Below are positions 39,466 to 52,661 of a DNA stretch of 64,000 bases, one piece after another. Position numbers and translations under genes: made by a program. The notes under the pieces were generated by a model that worked only from the letters and a program-made list of their open reading frames with translations, was not told the DNA's origin and made no database searches. The stretch covers positions 3,224,001 through 3,288,000 of the forward strand of contig NW_027490093.1 in assembly GCF_050948175.1 (NCBI RefSeq). The letters run 5' to 3'. This stretch comes from Xylocopa sonorina (taxonomy: Eukaryota; Arthropoda; Insecta; Hymenoptera; Apidae). Numbering within the stretch: position 1 is the first letter of the stretch; each line of letters opens with the position of its first letter.

Positions 39466-40246
39466 CAATCTACAAGTTCTTTTACCAGTTCTACTAGTTC
39501 CTATTCCAATAATTACTAAATTTAAACTTAATATACTAGTTCTTACGTTAAAACATTATTCTTAAACTACAAATTCTACGACGTGTTCCTTCCAACAATT
39601 GGGTTGCGTTTGTTCACCTTGAAGGAGTATAGAACTCAGCTTTGCGACGTTGCGATAGAGCGGACCGCCGCTTATCCTTCTGAACATTGCCTGAAAGTAC
39701 AGAAAAACTGGGTGAATGAAACGTGGATCCGGTTCGCGAAGAACACGACGCGCGGGTCGTAAGAATTTTATTCGTTCACTTGCTCGAGAATACCTGGGAG
39801 ATACACCCCGAGTCCTCGTACCGCAGCAACCTGTCGTCATCATTCCGGTTCCGTCACAGTTTTCCGAAGCGCCGATCAACGCCGATTTGCCTGCCTCTGC
39901 AGCCAACGTCTCTGCAATATCCACAGTCTCCGCTGAATCTACTCTGCATCCAGACCGCTGTTTCCCGTTATGCTGGAAGTTAATCAAAGTCACCGTCAAC
40001 ATCAACCGACAGATCGCTGTATCGATACCTACCAACGACCACCGACGCACATTCTACCTGCGTATCGTGACTGAAGCCAGCGAAAGGTAAGGCTTTTCCA
40101 TCATATCGCGAGTGTTTTTACCGCGTCGCGTAAGCCAAAAATATCGGACCCGGTCGTAACGCGTTCACGCGGAGCGAAAACCGTATAAATAGGCACCTGT
40201 CGTGAAGCCTCCGGATAAACGAAAAATTCTTTCGCCGGACGTGACA
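39466..40246. mobile_element. Truncated second copy of element A (781 bp)
   Basis: Identical to 28446-29226 except for 8 substitutions. The left 729 bp of the element are missing, so it has only the right terminus (GGACGTGACA) and no left target duplication. CTAG follows at 40247-40250 and then the same satellite as after copy 1, so this is a by-product of the 11-kb duplication and not a new insertion. Several substitutions would change amino acids in both overlapping open frames (124 aa plus, 162 aa minus), giving no sign of protein-level constraint. Confidence 0.9.
40184..40191. promoter_or_regulatory. TATA-box-like motif in truncated element A copy
   Basis: TATAAATA, unchanged relative to 29164-29171, although bases close by on the right differ between the copies (CTCCTGTCCTG against CACCTGTCGTG). 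Activity unknown. Confidence 0.35.
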
Positions 40247-40250
40247 CTAG

Positions 40251-43200
40251 CAAGGAAGTGTCGCATTTACATTCTTTTGAAGTGAATTCGAGGTATACAT
40301 AACACTTCACAATGAATATTATATCTTAACATGAATTATAGAAATGAGGAGCGATATCGCTTTTTAAGAAGCATTAGAACTCTATTGCTACGATACCTAG
40401 ACATCTGCAAACGCTATTTCCTAGAAGGAAGAGTCGCATTTACATTCTTTTTAACTGCAGACGAGATATACATAACCAATCGCAAAGAATATTATATCAT
40501 ATCATGAAACGTAGGAATGAGATCCGATATCTCGTTCTAAGAAGCATTAGAACTCTATTGCATCGATGCGTAGACATCTGCCAATGCTATTTCTTAGCAA
40601 GGAAGTGTCGTACTTACATTCATTTGAAGTGTATACGAGGTATACAAGACATTTCGCAATGAATATTACATCTTACCATGAAACATAGAAATGAGATGCA
40701 ATATCGCGTTTTGAGAAGCATTAGTACTCTAATGCTACGATACGTAGATATCTGCAAACGCCATTTCCTAGCAAGGAAGTGTCGCATTTACATTCTTTTG
40801 AAGTGAATACGAGGTATACATAATACTGCACAATGAATATTATATCTTATCATGATGCATAGAAATGAGATGCGACATCTTGATTTAAGAAGCATTAGAA
40901 CACTGTTGCTACGATTCGTAGACATCTGCAGACGCTACTTTCTAGCAAGGGAGTGTCGCATATACATCCTTTTGAAGTGAATACGAGGTATACATGACAC
41001 TACGCAATGATAATTATACCTTATCAGGCAACATAGAATTGAGCTGCGATATCTCGTTTTAAGAAGCATTAGAATTCTATTGCTACGATACGTACACATC
41101 TGCAGACGCTATTTCCTAACAAGGAAGTGTCGCATTTACATTCATTTGAAGTGTATGCGAGGTATTCATGACACTTCGCAATGAATATGATATGTCATCA
41201 TGAAACATAGAAATGAGATGCGAAGTCTCGTTTTAAGAAGCATTAGAACCCTATTGTTTCTATACGTAGACATCTGGGAACGCTATTTCCTAGCAAGGAA
41301 GTGTCGCATTTACATTCTTTTGAAGTAAATACGAGGTTTACATGCCACTTCGCGATGAATATCATATTATCACGAAACATAGAAATAAGATGCCATAACG
41401 CGATTTATGAAGCATTAGATCTCTATTGCTTCGATACGGAGACAATTGCAAACTGTATTTCCTAGCAAGGAAGTGTAGCATTTACATTCTTTTGAAGTGA
41501 ATACGGGGTATACATAACACTCCTCAATGAATATTATACCTTATCACGAAACATAGGTATGAGATGCGATATCGCGATTTAAGAAGCATTAGAACTCTAA
41601 TGCTTCGATACGGAGACATCTGCAAAGGACATTTCCTAGCAAGGAAGTGTCGCATTTACATTCAATTTAAGTGAATACGAGGAATAAATGACACTTCGCA
41701 ATGAATATTATATCTTATCATGAAACATAGAATTGAGATGCGATATCTCGTTTTAAAAAGCATTAGAACTCTGTTGCATCGATACGTAGACATATGCAGA
41801 CGCTATTTCCTAGCAAGGAAGTGTCGCATTTACATACATATGAAGTGTATGCGAGGTATACAAGACACTTTGCAATGAATATTACATCTTATCATGATTC
41901 ATAGAATTGAGATGCGATATCGCATTCTAAGAAGCATTAGGACTCTAATGCTACGAAACGTAGACATCTGCAATCGCTATTTTCAAGCAAGGAAAAGTCG
42001 CATTTACATTCTTTTGAAGTGAGTACGAGGTATGCATGTCACTTCGCAATGAATATTATATCTTATTATGAAACACAGAAATGAGATGCGATATCGCGAT
42101 TTAAGAAGCATTAGAACACTATGGCTTCAATACGTGGACATCTGCAAACGCTATTTCCTAGCATGGAAGTGCCGCATTTACATTCATTTGAAGTGTAGAC
42201 GTGGAATACGTAACACTTCGTAATGAATATTATATCTTATCATAAATCATAGAAATGAGATGCGATATGGCGTTTTAAGAAGCATTAGTACTCTATTGCT
42301 GCGATACCCAGACATCTGCAAACGCTATTTCCTAGCAAGGAAGTGTCGCATTTACATTCTCTTGAATTGTATGCGAGGTATACATTCCACGCCACAATGA
42401 ATATTATATCTTATCATAAAACATAGAAATGAGATGCGATATCTCGTTTTAGGAAGCATTAGAACTCTGTTGCTTCGATACGTAGACATCTCACATCGCT
42501 ATTTCGTAGCAAGGAAGTGTCGCAATTACATTCATTTGAAGTGTATGGGTGGTATACAAGACACTTCGCAATGAATATTACATCTTATCATGATTCATAG
42601 AAATGAGATGCGATATCGCGTTCTAAGAAGGATTTGAAATCTAATGCTACGAAACGTAGATATCTGCAAACGCTATTTCCAAGCAAGGAAGTGTCGCATT
42701 TACATTCTATTGCAGTGGATACGAGGTATACATAACACTGCACAATGAATATTATATCTTATCATAAAACATAGAAATGAGATGCGATATCTCGTTTTAA
42801 GAAGCATTAGAACTCTGCTGCTTCGATACGTAGACATCTGCCGTCGATATATCCTAGCAAGGAAGTGTCGCATTTACATTCTACTGAAGTGAATGCGAGG
42901 TATATATAACACTGCACAATGAATATTATATCTCATCATGAAACATAGATATGAGATGCGATACCGCGATTTAAGAAGCATTAGAACTCTATTGCTTCGA
43001 TGCGTAGACTTCTACAAACGCTACTTCCTAGCAAGGAAGTGTCGCATTTACATTCCTTTGAAGTGTATGCGAGGTATACAAGACACTTTGCAATGAATAT
43101 TACATCTTATCATGATTCATAGAATTGAGATGCGATATCGCATTCTAAGAAGCATTAGGACTCTATTGCTTCGATACCCAGACATCTGCAAACGATATTT

Positions 43201-45819
43201 CCTAGCAATGAAGTGTCGCATTTACATTCTCTTGAATTGTATGCGAGGTATACATACCACGCCACAATGAATATTATCTCTTATCTCGAAACATAGAAAT
43301 GAGATGCGATATCTCGGTTTAAGAAGCATTGCAAAGCTATTGCTTCGATACGTAGACATGTGCCAACGCTATTTCTTAACAAGGAAGTGTCGCACTTACA
43401 TTCATTTGAAGTGTATGCGAGGTATACATGACACTCCACAATGGATATTATATCCTATCATGAAACGTAGAAATAACGAGCGATTTTGCGTTTTAAGAAG
43501 CATTAGAACTCTATTGCTTCGATACGTAGACATCTGCAGACGCTATTTCCTAGCAAGGAAGTGTCGCATTTACAATCTTTTGATGTGAATACGAGGTATA
43601 CATAACAGTGCTCAATGAATATTATATCTTATCATGAAACATAGAAATGAGATGCCATATGGCGATTTAAGAAGCAATAGATCTCTATTGCTTCGATACG
43701 TAGGCATCTGCAAACTCTATTTCCTAGCAAGTGAGTGTCGCATTTACATTCTTTTGAAGTGATTACGAAGTATACATGACACTCCGCAATGAATATTGTA
43801 TCTTATCATAAAACATAGAAATGAGATGCGATATCTCGTTTTAGGAAGCATTAGAACTCTGTTGCTTCGATGCGTAGACATCTCACAACGCTATTTCGTA
43901 GCAAGGAAGTGTCGCAATTACATTCATTTGAAGTGTATGGGTGGTATACAAGACACTTCGCAATGAATATTACATCTTATCATGATTCATAGAAATGAGA
44001 TGCGATATCGCGTTCTAAGAAGCATTAGAAATCTAATGCTACGAAACGTAGATATCTGCAAACGCTATTTCCAAGCAAGGAAGTGTCGCATTTACATTCT
44101 ATTGCAGTGAATACGAGGTATACATAACACTGCACAATGAATATTATATCTTATCATAAAACATAGAAATGAGATGCGATATCTTGTTTTAAGAAGCATT
44201 AGTACTCTTTTGCTTCGATACGTAGGCATCTGCAAACGCTACTTCCTAGCAAGGAAGTGTCGCATTTACATTCAGTTGAAGTGTATGCGAGGTATAAAAA
44301 CACTTCGCAATTAATATTATATCTTATCATGAGACAGAAATGAGATGCGATATCGCGTTTTAAGAAGCATTAGAGCTCTAATGCTACGATACGTAGACAA
44401 CTTTCAAACGCTATTTCCTAGAAAGGAAGTGTCGCATTTACATTCATTTGAAGTGTATGCGAGGTATACATGACACTTCGCAATGAATATTATATCTTAT
44501 CATGAAACATAGAAATGAGATGCGATATCGCCTTTTAAGGAGCATTAGAACTTTATTGCTACGATACGTAGATATCTGCAGACGCAACTTCCTAGCTAGG
44601 AAGTGTCGCATTTACATTCTTTTGAAGTGAATACGAGGTATACATGACACTTCGCAATGAATATCATATTTTATCATGAGACATAGAAATGAGATGCGAT
44701 ATCTCGTTTTAAGAAGCATTACAACTCTGTTGCTATGATACGTAGACATCTGCAAGCGCTACTTCCTGGCAAGGAAGTATCGCATTTACATTCTTTTGAA
44801 GTGAATACGAGGTTAACATAACACTCCACAATGAATATTATATCTTATCATGAAACATAGAAATGAGAAGCGATATCGCGTTTTGAGAAGCATTAGAACA
44901 ATATTGCTACGATACGTAGACATTTGCAAACGCTATTTCCTAGCAAGGAAGTGTCGTATTTATATTCTTTTGAAGAGAATACGAGGTATACATTACACTC
45001 CGCAATGAATCTTATATCTTATCATAAAACATAGAAATGAGATGCGATATGGCGATTTAAGAAGCATTAGAACTCTGCTGCTTCGATACGTAGACATCTG
45101 CCGTCGATATATCCTAGCAAGGAAGTGTCGCATTTACATTCTACTGAAGTGAATGCGAGGTATATATAACGCTGCACAATGAATATTATATCTCATCATG
45201 AAACATAGATATGAGATGCGATACCGCGATTTAAGAAGCATTAGAACTCTATTGCTTCGATGCGTAGACTTCTACAAACGCTACTTCCTAGCAAGGAAGT
45301 GTCGCATTTACATTCTTTTGAAGTGAATACGATGTACACATGACACACACGAGACATAGAAATGAGATGCGATATTGCGTTTTAAGAAGCATTAGAACTC
45401 TATTGCTTCGATACGTAGACATCTGCAATCACTATTTCCTAGCAAGGAAGTGTCGCATTTACATTCTTTTGAAGTCAATACGAGCTTAACATAACACTCC
45501 ACAGTGAATATTATATCTTATCATGAAACATTGAAATGAGGTGAGATATCGCGTTCTACGGAGCGCTAGAATCCTATTGCTTCGATACGTAGACATTTGC
45601 AAACGGTATTTCCTAGCAAGGAAGTGTCGCATTTACATTCTTTTAAAGTGAATACGAGGTATACTTGACACTTCGCAATGAATGTTATATCTTATGATGA
45701 AACATGGAAATGAGATGCGACATCTCATTTTAAGAAGCAGTAGAACACTATTGCTTCGATACGTAGACATCTGGAAACGCTATTTCCTAGGAAGGAAGTT
45801 TGGCATTTACATTAATTTG
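40251..45819 (+). repeat. 174-bp satellite of duplication copy 2
   Basis: About 32 monomers following the truncated element A. Near-identical to 29231 onward up to about 42.81 kb and to 37.08-39.46 kb from about 43.29 kb. No gene or independent insertion is seen. Confidence 0.92.
45198..45348 (+). repeat. Shortened satellite monomer (151 bp), second copy
   Basis: Carries the same roughly 23-bp deletion as 36061-36211 (TGACACACACGAGACATAG junction), and the preceding monomer shares its GATACCGCGATTTAAG hallmark. Paralogous to the one in copy 1, but placed where copy 1 has none. Confidence 0.8.
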
Positions 45820-47400
45820 AAGTGTATGCGTGGTATAAGTGACACTTCGCAATGAATATTATATCTTATCATGAAACATAGAAATGAGATTCGATATCGC
45901 GTTTCAGGAAGTATTAGAACTCTATTGCCACGATACGTAGACATCTGCAAACGCTATTTCCTAGCAAGGTAGTGTAGCATTTACATTCGTTTGAAGTGTA
46001 TGCGAGGTATACATGACACTTCGCAATGAATATTATATGTTATAATGAAACAGAAATTAGGAGCGATATCGCGATTTAAGAAGCATTAGGACACTATTGC
46101 TTCGATACGTATACATCTGCAAACACTACTTCCTAGCAAGGAAGTGTCGCATTTACATTCTTTTGAAGTGAATACCAGGTACACATAACACTCCACAATG
46201 TATATTATATCTTATCGGGAGACATAGGAATGAGATGCGATATCTCGCTTTAAGAAGCAATAGAACTCAATTGCTTCGATACGTAGATATCTGCCAGCGC
46301 TATTTCCTTGCAAAGAAGTGACGCATTTACATTCATTTGAAGTGTATGCGATGTATAAGTGACACTTCGCAATGAATATTATATCTTATCATGAACCATA
46401 GAAATGAGATGCGATATCGCGTTTTAAGAAACATTAGATCTCTATTGCTACGATACGTAGATATCCGGAAACACTATTTCCTAGCAAGAGTGTGCCGCAT
46501 TTACATTCTTTTGAAGTGAATACGAAGTATACACAACACTCCGCATTGAATATTATACCTTATAACAAAACATAGACATGTGATGTGTTATCGCGATTTA
46601 AGAAGCATTAGAAATCAATTGCTTCTATAGGGAGACATCTGCAAACGCTACTTCCTAGAAAGGAAGTGTCGTATTTACATTCTTTTGAGGTGAATACGAG
46701 TTATACATAACACTCCACAATGAATATTATATCTTATCATGAGACATAGGAATGAGATGCGATATCGTGTTTTAAGATGCATTGGAACTCTATTGCTTCG
46801 ATAGGCAGGCATTTGCAAACGCTACTTCCTAGCAAGGAAGTGTCGCATTTACATTCTTCAGAAGTGAATACGAGGTATACATGACACTTCGCAATGAATA
46901 TTATGTCTTATCGTAAAACATAGGAATGAGATGCGATGTCTCGTTTTAAGAAGCATTAGAACTCAGTTGCTTCGATACGTAGACATTTGCCATCGCTATA
47001 TCCTAGCAAGGAAGTGTCGCATTTACAATCATTTGAAGTGTATGCGAGGTATACATAACACTGCACAAGGAATATTATATGTTATCATGATACATAGAAA
47101 TGAGATGCGATATGGCGATTTAAGAAGCATTAGAAATCTATTGCTTCGACACATAGACATCTGCAAACGCTGTTTCCTAGCAAGGAAGTGTCGCATTTCC
47201 ATTCTTTTGAAGTGAATACGAGGTATACGTGACACACCGCAATGAATATTATATCTTATCATTAAACATAGAAGTAAGATGCGACATTTCGTTTTAAGAA
47301 GCATTAGAACTCCATTGTTTCGATACGTAGACATCTGGAAACGCGATTTCCCAGCAAGGAAGTGTCGCATTAACATTCATTTGAAGTTTATGCTAGGTAT
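45820..47400 (+). repeat. 174-bp satellite, divergent block
   Basis: About nine monomers between the duplicated region and the short-period higher-order region. Copies are mutually diverged, and several have small deletions (for example a lost CATAG near 46050, GAAACAGAAATTAG). Nothing other than satellite is seen. Confidence 0.92.
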
Positions 47401-50400
47401 AAGTGTCACTTCGCAATAAATATTATATCTTATCATGAAACATAGACGTGAGGCGCGATATCGTGTTTTAAGAAGCACTAGATCTCTATTGCTACGATAC
47501 GTAGACATATGCGAACGCTATTTCCTAGCAAGGAAGTGTCGCATTTACATCCTTTTGAAGTGAATACGAGCTATACATAACACTCCACAATGAATGTTAT
47601 AGCTTATCATGAAACATTGAAATATTATATCTTAGCATGCAACATAGAAATGAGATGCGATATCTCGTTTTAAGAAGCATTAGATCTCTTTTGCTTCGAA
47701 ACGTAGACATCTGCCATCGCTATTTCCTAGCACGGAAGTGTCGCATTTACTTTCAGTTGATGTGTATGCGAGGTATACATGACAATTCGCATTGAATATT
47801 ATATCTTATTATGAAACATATAAATGAGATGCGATATCCCGTTTTATGAAGCATTAGAACACTGTTGCTACGACACGTAGACATCTGTAAACGCTATTTC
47901 CTAGCAAGGAAGTGTCCCATTTACATTCTTTTGAAGTAAATACGAGGTATATATGACACTCCACAATGAATGTTATAGCTTATCATGAAACATAGAAGTG
48001 AGATGCGGTATCCCGTTTTAAGAAGCATTAGAAATCTATTGCTTCGATACGGAGAAATCTGCAAACGCTAATTCCTGGCAAGGAAGTGACGCATTTACAT
48101 TCTTTTGAAGAGAATACGAGGTATACATGTAACTTCGCAATGAATATTATATCTTATCATGAAACATGGAAATAAGATGCGATATTGCGATTTCAGAAGC
48201 ATTAGAATCCTATTGCTCGATACGTAGACATCTGCAAACGCTACTTGTTAGCATGGAAGTGTCGCACTTACATTTTTTTGAAAGGAATACGAGGTATACA
48301 TGACACTTGGCAATGAATATTATATCTTCTCATGAAACATAGAAATGTGGTGCGATATGGCGCTTTAAGAAGCATTAGCACATTATTGCCTCGATACGTA
48401 GACATCTGCAAACGCTAGTTCCTAGGAGGGAAGTGTCGCATTTACATTCATTTGAAGAGTAGACGAGATATACATAGCACTGCACAATGAATATTATATC
48501 TTATCATGAAACGTAGAAGTGACTTGCTAAATCGCGATTTAAGAAGCATTAGAAATATATTGCTTCAATACGTAGACATCTGCAAACGATACTTCCTAGC
48601 AAGGAAGAGTCGCATTTACATTCATTTGAAGTGTATGCGAGGTATACAGGACATTTCGCAATGAATATTATATCTTATCATGAAACATAGAGATGAGATG
48701 CGATATCGCGTTTTGTGAAGCATTAGAAATCCAATGCTACAATACGTAGACATCTGCAAACGCTATTTCCTAGCAAGGAAGTGTCGCATTTACATTATTT
48801 TGAAGTGAATACGAGGTATACGTGACACTTCGCAATGAATATTATGTCTTATCGTAAAACATAGAAATGTGATGCGATATCTCGTTTTAAGAAGCATTAG
48901 AACTTTGTTGCTTCGATACGAAGACATCTGCCATCGCTATATCCTAGCAAGCAAGTGTCGCATTTACAATCATTTGAACTGAATGCGAGGTATACATAAC
49001 ACTGCACAATGAATATTACATCTTATCATGATACATAGAAATGGGATGCGATATCGCGATTTAAGCAGCATTAGAATTCTATTGCTTCGATACGTAGGCA
49101 CCTGCAAACGCTATTTCCTAGCAAGGAAGTGTAGCATTTACATTGTTCTGAAGTGAATACGAGGTATACATGACACTTCGCAATGAATATTATATCTTAT
49201 CATGAAACATAGAAATGGGATGCGATATCGCGATTTGAGAAGCATTAGAACACTAATGCTACGATACGTAGTTATCTGCAAACGCTATTTCCTAGCGACG
49301 AAGTGTCGCATTTATATTCATTTTAAGTTTATGCGAGGTATAAGTGTCACTTCGCAATAAATATTATATCTTATCATGAAACATAGACGTGAGGCGCGAT
49401 ATCGCGTTTTAAGAAGCACTAGATCTCTATAGCTACGATACGTACACATCTGCAAGCGCTATTTCCTAGCAAGGAAGTGTCGCATTTACATTGTTTTGAA
49501 GTGAATACGAGGTATACATGACACTTCGCAATGAATATTGTATCTTATCCTGAAACATACAAATGAGATACGATATCGCGTATTATGCAGCATTAGAACT
49601 CTATTGCTACGATACGTAGATATCTGCAGACGCTATTTCCTAGCAAGGAAGTGTCGCATTTACATTCCTTTGAAGTGAATAGGAGGTATACATAACACTG
49701 CACGATGTATATTATATCTTATCATGAAACATGGAAATAAGATGCGATATTGCGATTTCAGAAGCATTAGAATCCTATTGCTCGATACGTAGACATCTGC
49801 AAACGCTACCTGTTAGCATGGAAGTGTCGCACTTACATTTTTTTGAAAGGAATACGAGGTATACATGACACTTGGCAATGAATATTATATCTTCTCATGA
49901 AACATAGAAATATGGTGCGATATGGCGCTTTAAGAAGCATTAGCACACTATTGCCTCGATACGTAGACATCTGCAAACGCTAGTTCCTAGGAGGGAAGTG
50001 TCACATTTACATTCATTTGAAGAGTAGACGAGATATACATAGCACTGCACAATGAATATTATATCTTATCATGAAACGTAGAAGTGACTTGCTAAATCGC
50101 GATTTAAGAAGCATTAGAAATATATTGCTTCAATACGTAGACATCTGCAAACGCTACTTCCTAGCAAGGAAGAGTCGCATTTACATTCATTTGAAGTGTA
50201 TGCGAGGTATACAGGACATTTCGCAATGAATATTATATCTTATCATGAAACATAGAGATGAGATGCGATATCGCGTTTTGTGAAGCATTAGAACTCCAAT
50301 GCTACGATACGTAGACATCTGCAAACGCTATTTCCTAGCAAGGAAGTGTCGCATTTACATTATTTTGAAGTGAATACGAGGTATACGTGACACTTCGCAA

Positions 50401-51269
50401 TGAATATTATATCTTATCGTAAAACATAGAAATGTGATGCGATATCTCGTTTTAAGAAGCATTAGAACTTTGTTGCTTCGATACGAAGACATCTGCCATC
50501 GCTATATCCTAGCAAGCAAGTGTCGCATTTACAATCATTTGAACTGAAAGCGAGGTATACATAACACTGCACAATGAATATTACATCTTATCATGATACA
50601 TAGAAATGGGATGCAATATCGCGATTTAAGCAGCATTAGAATTCTATTGCTTCGATACGTAGGCACCTGCAAACGCTATTTCCTAGCAAGGAAGTGTAGC
50701 ATTTACATTGTTCTGAAGTGACTACGAGGTATACATGACACTTGGCAGTTAATATTGTATCTTATCATGAAACATAGAAACGAGATGCGATATGGCGTCT
50801 TATGAGGAATTGGAACTCTAATGCTACGATACGTAGACATCTGCAGACGCTACTTCCTAGCAAGGAAGTGTCGCATTTACATTGTTTTGAAGTGTAGACG
50901 AGATATACATAACACTGCACAATAAATATTATATCTTATCACGAAACATAGAAATGAGATGCGATATCGCTTTTTAAGAAGCGTTAGAACGCTACTGCTA
51001 CGATACGTAGACATCTGCAAACGCTATTTCCTAGTAAGGAAGCGTCGCATTCATATTCTTTTGAAGTGAATACGAGGTATACATAACACTCCACATCGAA
51101 TATTATATCTTATCATGAAACATAGAAATGAGATGCGATATGGCTATTTAAGAAGCATTAGAACTCTATTGCTTCGATACGTAGACATCTGCAAACGTAA
51201 CTTCCCAGCAAGGAAGTGTCGCATTTACATTCTCTTGAATGTAATACGAGGTATACATGACACTTCGTA
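47401..51269 (+). repeat. Satellite with 9-monomer higher-order repeat
   Basis: The segment from GAAACATGGAAATAAGATGC (48161) is repeated from 49726, an offset of 1,565 bp or nine monomers, and homology continues for about six monomers, to about 49.17 and 50.73 kb. A second, overlapping relation links the AAGTGTCACTTCGCAATAAA monomer at 47401 with 49342 (1,941 bp: 11 monomers plus a 28-bp insertion). A distinctive defect, a missing base in TTGCTCGATACG, is shared by both nine-mer copies. Confidence 0.8.
47609..47636 (+). repeat. 28-bp local duplication inside a monomer
   Basis: After the normal ATGAAACAT start at 47609 the sequence repeats an ATATTATATCTTA(T/G)CATG stretch and restarts as ATGCAACATAG at 47637, lengthening this monomer to 202 bp. 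It is a short slippage or micro-duplication of the monomer junction. Confidence 0.75.
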
Positions 51270-52661
51270 ATGAATATTATATCTTATCATGAAACATAGA
51301 AATGAGATTCGATATTGCGATTTATGAAGCAGTAGATCTCTATTGCTTCGATACGTAGACATCTGCCAACGCTATTTCCTAGCAAGGAAGTGTCGCATTT
51401 ACATTCATTTGAAGTGTATGCGAGGTATACAAGACACTTCGCAATGAATATTATATCTTATCATGAAACGTAGGAATGAGATGCGTTATCGCGTTCTGAG
51501 TAGCATTAGATCTCTAATGCTACGATACGTAGACATCTGCAGACGCTATTTCCTAGCAAGGAAGTGTCGCATTTACATTTTTTTGAAGTGTAGACGAGAT
51601 ATACATATCACTGCACAATGAATATTATATCTTGTCATGAAATATAGAAATGAGATGCGATATCGCGATTTAAGAAGCATTAGAACTCTAATGCTACGAT
51701 ACGTAGACGTCTGCAAACGCTATTTCCTAGCAAGGAAGTGTTGCATTTACATTCTTTTGAAGCGAATACGAGGTATACATAAAACTCCACAATGAATATT
51801 GTGTCTTATCATGAAACATAGAAATGAGATGCGATATCGCGTTTTGATAAGCAATAGAACACTAATGCTACGATACGCAGACATCTGCAGACGCTATTTC
51901 CTAGCAAGGAAGTGTCGCATTTACATTCTTTTGAAGTGTAGACGAGATATACATATCACTGCACAATGAATATTATATCTTATCATGAAACATAGAAATG
52001 AGATGCGATATTGCGATTTAAGATGCAGTAGATCTCTATTGCTTCGATACGTAGACATCTGCCAACGCTATTTCCTAGCAAGGAAGTGTCGCATTTACAT
52101 TCATTTGAAGTGTATGCGAGGTATACAAGACACTTCGCAATGAATATTATATCTTATCATGAAACGTAGGAATGAGATACGTTATCGCGTTTTGCGTAGC
52201 ATTAGATCTCTAATGCTACGATACGTAGACATCTGTAGACGCTATTTCCTAGCAAGGAAGTGTCGCATTTACAGTTTTTTGAAGTGTAGACGAGATATAC
52301 ATAACACTCCACAATGAATATTATATCTTATCATGAAACATAGAAATGAGAAGCGATATCGCGATTTAAGAAGCATTAGAACTCTAGTGCTACGATACGT
52401 AGACGTCTGCAAACGCTATTTCCTAGCAAGGAAGTGTTGCATTTACATTCTTTTGAAGCGAATACGAGGTATACATAACACTCCACAATGAATATTATAT
52501 CTTATCATGAAACATAGAAATGAGATGCGATATCGCGTTTTGATAAGCAATAGAACACCAATGCTACGATACGTAGACATCTGCAAACGCTATTTCCTAG
52601 CAAGGGAGTGTCGCACTTACATTCTTTTGAAGTGAATACCAGGTTATGACAGCACTCCGCA
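51270..52661 (+). repeat. 4-monomer higher-order repeat, two copies
   Basis: Two consecutive four-monomer blocks (about 51270-51965 and 51966-52661). The marker AGTAGATCTCTATTGC lies at 51331 and 52027, exactly 696 bp (4 x 174) apart, and the following CGTAGGAATGAGATNCGTTA, GACGTCTGCAAACGC and TTTTGATAAGCAATAGAACAC monomers recur in the same order. Confidence 0.85.

Larger units (their letters stand above)
39466..45819. repeat. 11-kb segmental duplication, copy 2 (shrunk to 6.35 kb)
   Basis: Second tandem copy of 28446-39463, ending at ATTAATTTG (45819) where sequence unique to the right flank begins. It has lost 4,142 bp near 42.81 kb (offset falls from 11,020 to 6,878; equal to element B with its duplication, 1,362 bp, plus 16 monomers), then 673 bp near 43.05 kb (three full monomers plus the 151-bp one; offset 6,205), and has a net gain of 151 bp by 45.8 kb (offset 6,356). 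These sum exactly to the 4,664-bp difference between the copies. Confidence 0.85.

Noticed and set aside
39466..40246. Independent second insertion of element A
   Set aside because: It lacks its left end and left target duplication and is followed by the same flanking satellite as the first copy for kilobases, so segmental duplication explains it.
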